Below, piece after piece: positions 3,652 to 8,051 of a stretch of 8,051 bases of DNA (within the stretch, counting starts at the first letter, position 1; each line of letters begins with the position of its first letter). The stretch spans positions 1 through 8,051 of the forward strand of contig CAJUGP010000063.1 of assembly GCA_910586365.1 (NCBI GenBank), in the 5' to 3' direction. The stretch comes from an uncultured Christensenella sp. Lineage in GTDB: Bacteria; Bacillota; Clostridia; Christensenellales; Borkfalkiaceae. Under the pieces are notes generated by a model. It ran no database searches. It was given only the letters and a program-made list of their open reading frames with translations, and was not told the DNA's origin. A program made the position numbers and the translations under genes.

Positions 3652-6051
3652 TTACTGTAAAAACAACCTATTTGCCCGCTGCAACATATCTGGAAAGTCA
3701 GATAGCTTCATCTTCTTTTCCGAATCTCGAAACCACGCCATAAAGCCGAGCGTTTTGGGCTCGTTCTTCATCCAGGCGATTTCGCTGCCTGTAAATATTC
3801 CGCCGAACACTTCGTTAAACGCCTTTACCGCTTTGGGGTTGTCGAATACCTCCGTCACATAGCTCTCGGGCGTAAACGGCTCGACTTCGAGCTCTTCCCA
3901 ATCACGCTCGTATTCATATCTTCCGCCCGCTACGGCGATAGGCTGCTCGTTCGGCAGAACGATCTCCGCCTGCACGCCCTCAGGAATTTCCACTGTAAAT
4001 TTGATTTTGCTATCCTTTTGCTTGTAGCCCGAAAAAACTTTTCCGCACACGCTCTCATATTCTGCCTTGAAGTTTGCAAGCCCTTTGCAGGGATTGGGTG
4101 CTACTTTGATTTTCTTATATCCCGCTTCCGCTGCCTCGATCCCCGCGATTCTGCGATAAACAAACTCCATCACACTGCCGTAAGCATAATGATTATAGCT
4201 GTTCATGCCGTCGGGATTGGGCGTGCCGTCCGGCATCAAGCTGTTCCAGCGTTCCCAAACCGTTGTTGCGCCCATATCCACTTCGTACAGCCAACCGGGA
4301 TAGCCGTTGTTCAAAAGCACCCTCCGCGCCGTTTCAAAATATCCGTTATCCGCCAAAGAAAACAACAAATAGAGAGAACCGATAAAGCCCGTCACCATGC
4401 GGTAGCCATGTTTGATCACGTTTTCGTTAAGCGTTTTTGCAAGGTTTGCTCGGCGCTTATCGGGCACAATATTGAAGCACAACGCCAACACCTGCGCCGT
4501 AACCGTATCCAAGCACAGTCTGCCGCCCGCGGTAAAATATTCCTCCCGCACTCGTTTTAAGTGCTCTTCATATTTTCCCCGATAGATTTTGTCCTCTTGA
4601 TCACCCAACAGTTTCGCCGTATTTGCTACGATTTTCAGCGAATGAGCATGAAGAACGTTTGCGATATAATAAGGATCCGTCCTACCGAACACCCCGTTGC
4701 CGATAATCGCCTCGTTGTCGAGCGCAAGCCAGTCGCCCCATTCGAATCCCTGTGCGATCAATCCGTTCTGCATATTCCGTTCGCGAGCGAAAATAAACTT
4801 TTTCATCGCACCGAAGTTTTCGGAAAGAAAACTTTTGTCGTCGTATATTTCATACAACTTCCACGGCACCATCGTAATTGCATCGCACCACATCGCCGCC
4901 GTGGAGATATCGCCCTCGCCGCGCAATACGTCGGGAGCAACGTGCGGGATTCTTCCGTCCTCCGTTTGGTCGTTGCGCACGTCCGCAAGCCATTTTTTCA
5001 TAAACGCGCGGATATCGTAATTATACGCCGCCGTCGTGCAAAACGCGTTAATATCGCCCGTCCAGCCTAACCGTTCGTCGCGCTGCGGGCAGTCGGTGGG
5101 AATATCCACGAAGTTCCCCCTCTGTCCCCACACCACGTTATCCATTAAACGGTTGAAACGGGCATTGCTCGTTCGTACATGCCCCGTCCGTTTCATGTCG
5201 GTATGGCGCACGATCGCCGTCACGTTTTCTTTGGGCAGCTCCGCGCCCGTCAGCTTCATATAGCGGAAACCGTGAAAGGTGAACTCGGGGCAAAGCGTTT
5301 TTGCGCCCTTCACCGTGAACGTATCCGTCGCCTTTGCCGAGCGCAGATTTTCCGTATAAAAATTCCCGTTTACCAAAATTTCGGCGAATTGCAAGGTAAG
5401 CGTTCCCTCGAAATGCTCGGGGGTTTTTATCTCGACCACGCCCGCCATGTTCTGCTCGAAATCGTACACAAGCTCGCCCGCGGGGGTATGTATGACTTCC
5501 TTTACGGGCAATTTTTCGATATTGCGCACAGGCTCGCAAATTTGCGGCACAAGCGCGCTCTTGTCGAACACGACTTCGCACACGGTGAGCGTTTTTAACT
5601 TAGCCGTAAAGTCCTGCGTTTCGCCGTCGTAAATGCCGCTTTCGCGAATAAAACTTTCCCGTGCCGTCCAGCTCTCGTCTGTGTATATATTTTTATCGGA
5701 TAAAATCAAATCGGCGCAGACGGCGGACTGTTCCCCGTACAAATCGCGTTTTTTCTCCCAGGTAACGCCGCCGCAAAACCAACCCTCGCCCACCGTGAGC
5801 GTGAAAAGATTTTCGCCCTCTTTTATGAGCGCGGATACGTCGTATTCCTGCACTTGCAGCATTTTCTTGTACGAAGTCCAACCCGGCGTCAAATACGCAT
5901 CGCCTACGCGAACGCCGTTCAACTCGGCGAAATACAAGCCGAGCGCCGTTGCGCGGAGAACCGCCCGTTCGCCCGCATGCGCCGTAAACTTCTTTTCAAC
6001 GGCGAACACGCCCGCCTTTTCCTTGACTCCGATAAATTTTCCGTTTAACAT
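3652..6051 (-). CDS. Alpha-L-rhamnosidase, glycoside hydrolase family 78
   Basis: The 799-residue enzyme hydrolyses terminal alpha-L-rhamnose from glycans or glycosides with inversion. Domains run in the usual GH78 order: N-terminal beta-sandwich (about 15-155), concanavalin-like domain (185-285), (alpha/alpha)6 catalytic barrel (290-630) and C-terminal beta domain (635-710). The hallmark DCPQRDERLGWTGD is at 320-333, with E326 as the expected general acid and D333 close by. ATTVWERWNS (595-604) supplies E600, the expected general base. There is no signal peptide or membrane segment, so it should be cytoplasmic. Residues about 725-799 (from PESYVTEVFDNPKA onward) form an extra helical tail after the usual C-terminal domain. 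The ATG at 6051 overlaps the GH2 stop by 7 nt, and only a weak GGGAAAAAG precedes it, so translation probably depends on coupling. The exact substrate (pectic rhamnogalacturonan, flavonoid glycoside or bacterial polysaccharide) cannot be read from the sequence. Confidence 0.95.
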   Translation of the reverse strand: MLNGKFIGVKEKAGVFAVEKKFTAHAGERAVLRATALGLYFAELNGVRVGDAYLTPGWTSYKKMLQVQEYDVSALIKEGENLFTLTVGEGWFCGGVTWEKKRDLYGEQSAVCADLILSDKNIYTDESWTARESFIRESGIYDGETQDFTAKLKTLTVCEVVFDKSALVPQICEPVRNIEKLPVKEVIHTPAGELVYDFEQNMAGVVEIKTPEHFEGTLTLQFAEILVNGNFYTENLRSAKATDTFTVKGAKTLCPEFTFHGFRYMKLTGAELPKENVTAIVRHTDMKRTGHVRTSNARFNRLMDNVVWGQRGNFVDIPTDCPQRDERLGWTGDINAFCTTAAYNYDIRAFMKKWLADVRNDQTEDGRIPHVAPDVLRGEGDISTAAMWCDAITMVPWKLYEIYDDKSFLSENFGAMKKFIFARERNMQNGLIAQGFEWGDWLALDNEAIIGNGVFGRTDPYYIANVLHAHSLKIVANTAKLLGDQEDKIYRGKYEEHLKRVREEYFTAGGRLCLDTVTAQVLALCFNIVPDKRRANLAKTLNENVIKHGYRMVTGFIGSLYLLFSLADNGYFETARRVLLNNGYPGWLYEVDMGATTVWERWNSLMPDGTPNPDGMNSYNHYAYGSVMEFVYRRIAGIEAAEAGYKKIKVAPNPCKGLANFKAEYESVCGKVFSGYKQKDSKIKFTVEIPEGVQAEIVLPNEQPIAVAGGRYEYERDWEELEVEPFTPESYVTEVFDNPKAVKAFNEVFGGIFTGSEIAWMKNEPKTLGFMAWFRDSEKKMKLSDFPDMLQRANRLFLQ

Positions 6052-7802
6052 TTTCTTTTTCCCGTTTCAAAGATCGTTTTGAGTTTCTGAATATCGAACT
6101 TGGGCGTATGGTCGGCGCGCAGAAGTCCGTTGATCTCTTGCTGAACGTCGGTAAGTTGGGTGTAACAATATCCCTGAAACTCCGTCTGCGCAATTCCTTG
6201 CAACAGCCCCGTAAGGTGCGCGTAAAAGGAATCCGCGCTCTCCTCGCCCTCGTTATAGCCCCATGTGTCGCTCTTTTCATCGGCTTTTAACGCCATACCG
6301 CCGAACTCCGTGAACAGCACGGGCTGCCCTTCGTATTTGTTCCCCTCGGCAAACAGACGAAAGCTCTGCGTATATAACCCGTCATATTCCCCGTCTTTAT
6401 ATTTTTCGGGAAACTGTTCGGCTTTTTCGATCTCGTAATCGTGGATCGTTACGATATCCGTGGGGTTCACGTTCTCGAAGCCGTCGTTCGTGGATACGAG
6501 CTTTTCGCCGTCGATACTCTTGGTAAGATAATACAAACTCCGCGCAAAATCCTGCTGCGCTTTGTCTGTGCAGATTTCCCGAACGCCCCAGCTCTCGTTG
6601 AGCGGAACGTAAGCAATATTGCTCGTAAAGTTTTTTGCGACGGAAAGAATTTCCTGCCATTCATGCGTGATTGCCGCAGCCTCTTCCTTGCAGAACGTGT
6701 ATGCGCTCGGCATTTCGCACCAGGTGAGAAATCCTAACTCTTCCGCATAATAATAGAAATACGGATCCTCGAACTTCTGGTGCTTGCGCGCGCCGTTAAA
6801 TCCCATGGCTTTTGCAAGCTCGATATCGCGTTTCAACGCCTCCGCGCTCGGCGGCGTTAAGCCGCTCTCTTCCCAATAGCCTTGATCTAAAATCAAACGC
6901 TGATATAGCGGCTTGTTGTTCAGGCAGATCTTGCCATTCTCGTCGATATGGATCTTGCGCATGCCCAACCGCGTATGCGCAACGTCGACCGCCTCGCCCT
7001 TTGCATACAACGTGAAATCGACTGCAATCAAATTCGGATTTTCTACCGACCAAAGCAAGCCGTTAAAATCGAACGCGATATTCGAAAAGTCGATCGTAAA
7101 CCGCGTGCGCTTGTGCGGGAGAATAAACCGCTGTTTCTGCAATATTTTCCCTTGGAACGTTAAAACGATCTCTGCCTCGTCCGCCAACGCGTACATGGTA
7201 TGGATCTCGCCGTGTACGCAGCGGTGATCGATATCCGCTCTGAGCGAATAGCTTTCGATGCAATCTTGACCGAAAAAGTCCAGCCACACGCTCTGCCAAA
7301 TTCCCGTATTCGGCACATAGTGACAGCCGGACGGCTTCTTCGCCCACATCTGTTTGCCGCGCGGCACAGTCGTTTCCAAGCTATCGTAACAGCGCACGAC
7401 GAGCACGTTTTTCGCCCCGTTCAGATAGTCGGTAATATCCACCGAAAACGGCGCGAAACCGCCCTTGTGCGTTACTGCGTGAATGCCGTTCACCCACACG
7501 TCCGTTTCGTAATCGGCGGCGTTAAAGCACAATAAAACCCGCTTGCCTACGTTCTTCTTTTCGATGACGAACGTGCGGCGGTACCACGTGATGTCATGAA
7601 CCGTCTTGTCGTTTATCCCGCTTGCGGGGTACTGATAGGAAAACGGCACGTTGATTTTTTGACCGAGCTTTTTATCGCCCTTCCACCAGCCTTGTGCCTT
7701 GCCCTCGTTTTTATCGTCGAATGCAAATTCCCATGCGCCGTTTAAGTTTTGCCAGCTCTCCCGCCGAAACTGCGGGCGCGGATATTCTTTTCTTTCTGCC
7801 AT
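6045..7802 (-). CDS. Glycoside hydrolase family 2 beta-glycosidase
   Basis: The 585-residue protein has the three GH2 core domains: jelly-roll sugar-binding (about 10-180, with WYRRTF at 73-78 and DVWVNG at 101-106), immunoglobulin-like (183-285) and TIM barrel (287-580). The acid/base motif LNESWG puts the catalytic glutamate at E403, and TEFGG puts the nucleophile at E499. Its length is near beta-glucuronidase (about 600) and far below LacZ. However, the N-x-K carboxylate-recognition motif of beta-glucuronidases is not visible; the corresponding stretch reads INGLLRADHTPK (557-568). Beta-galactosidase, alpha-L-arabinopyranosidase or another activity is possible. There is no signal peptide, so a cytoplasmic site is expected. 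The start at 7802 has AGAGG 7 nt upstream. It sits 16 nt after the partial glycosidase and overlaps the rhamnosidase, so the three likely act in sequence on one oligosaccharide. Confidence 0.93.
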   Translation of the reverse strand: MAERKEYPRPQFRRESWQNLNGAWEFAFDDKNEGKAQGWWKGDKKLGQKINVPFSYQYPASGINDKTVHDITWYRRTFVIEKKNVGKRVLLCFNAADYETDVWVNGIHAVTHKGGFAPFSVDITDYLNGAKNVLVVRCYDSLETTVPRGKQMWAKKPSGCHYVPNTGIWQSVWLDFFGQDCIESYSLRADIDHRCVHGEIHTMYALADEAEIVLTFQGKILQKQRFILPHKRTRFTIDFSNIAFDFNGLLWSVENPNLIAVDFTLYAKGEAVDVAHTRLGMRKIHIDENGKICLNNKPLYQRLILDQGYWEESGLTPPSAEALKRDIELAKAMGFNGARKHQKFEDPYFYYYAEELGFLTWCEMPSAYTFCKEEAAAITHEWQEILSVAKNFTSNIAYVPLNESWGVREICTDKAQQDFARSLYYLTKSIDGEKLVSTNDGFENVNPTDIVTIHDYEIEKAEQFPEKYKDGEYDGLYTQSFRLFAEGNKYEGQPVLFTEFGGMALKADEKSDTWGYNEGEESADSFYAHLTGLLQGIAQTEFQGYCYTQLTDVQQEINGLLRADHTPKFDIQKLKTIFETGKRKC

Positions 7803-7818
7803 ATCTGCCTCTATGTTT

Positions 7819-8051
7819 TTAACGTTCTTTGATTAAATCGGCAAACCCGCCGTTCAAATAAATATTTTTTACCGTAACCGCTTTTAGATCTTCGGGCAAA
7901 TTGCCGTTTACCGTGTAACCATTTTCGTTAAAACAAATATCCAAAAGCCCGTCCGTGAACACGCGGCAATAAAGTCCGCTTTCGGCGGAAAGGTGTCGCA
8001 TTCCGCCCTCGGGATACGCTTCCACCGCATAAGGAACGTGGTCGCCCAAAA
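7819..8051 (-). CDS. C-terminal end of a six-hairpin-type glycosidase (partial)
   Basis: Only the last 76 or so residues are in the window; the frame is still open at position 8051. The fragment contains AVEAYPEGGMRHLSAESGLY followed by CRVFTDGLLDI. This combination occurs near the C-terminus of (alpha/alpha)6 glycosidase-like proteins of gut bacteria. It continues into a short beta-rich end typical of the domain that closes such enzymes. The apparent first methionine codon at the edge is a TTG inside the gene, not a start. It is the first visible member of the operon with the GH2 and GH78 genes. The family number and substrate cannot be assigned from this fragment. Confidence 0.75.
   Translation of the reverse strand, partial: LGDHVPYAVEAYPEGGMRHLSAESGLYCRVFTDGLLDICFNENGYTVNGNLPEDLKAVTVKNIYLNGGFADLIKER

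Noticed and set aside
4018..4560. Plus-strand 180-codon frame inside the rhamnosidase gene
   Set aside because: It is fully antisense to a well-supported GH78 catalytic domain and has no recognisable domain of its own; the same holds for 4561-5070 and the other long antisense frames.
1..8051. CRISPR array, tRNA or rRNA genes
   Set aside because: No regularly spaced direct repeats, cloverleaf with a CCA end or conserved rRNA segments were found on reading either strand.

Overview
The window looks like chromosomal DNA of an anaerobic, probably gut-dwelling Clostridia-type Firmicute. The evidence is strong purine-rich Shine-Dalgarno sites, sigma-A promoters with 17-bp spacers, intrinsic hairpin-plus-T terminators, cytoplasmic glycosidases, and accessory proteins of kinds typical of Firmicute mobile elements. 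Everything I call as a gene is on the minus strand, so the biological reading order is from right to left. The taxonomic assignment is inference; no rRNA or marker gene is present.

Right part (8051 to 3652): a tightly packed sugar-degradation operon. It contains the C-terminal end of a glycosidase cut by the window edge, a 585-aa glycoside hydrolase family 2 enzyme (16 nt later) and a 799-aa family 78 alpha-L-rhamnosidase whose start overlaps the GH2 stop by 7 nt. None of the complete enzymes has a signal peptide, so they probably trim imported rhamnose-containing oligosaccharides or glycosides inside the cell. The operon ends at a good intrinsic terminator (3541-3580).

Middle part (3521 to 1327): an accessory module read in the same direction. 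It holds a sigma-70 region-4-like regulator preceded by a 33-nt imperfect inverted repeat that touches its ribosome site, two tandem paralogous ~100-aa helix-turn-helix-like proteins overlapping by ATGA, and an HUH-type rolling-circle replication initiator. A Bro-N/DinD-type protein (352-1233) follows from its own strong promoter (1264-1292).

Left part (351 to 1): no gene. It is GC-rich and hairpin-rich (152-172, 240-276, 281-295). A good leftward promoter (95-123) fires into a perfect 12-bp hairpin with a T-run (34-70) only ~20-60 nt downstream. The octamer GTGTCACA lies just upstream of the -35 box of both this promoter and the Bro-N promoter.

Interpretation: the 1-3521 segment is probably part of an integrated mobile element, or a remnant of one, placed downstream of a catabolic operon. 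No integrase, relaxase or capsid gene is visible, so the element type and its left boundary are unknown. I see no feature that proves a wholly new system. The most informative points are the regulator/paralog/HUH-Rep cassette and the structured left region, which may hold its origin or a small RNA.
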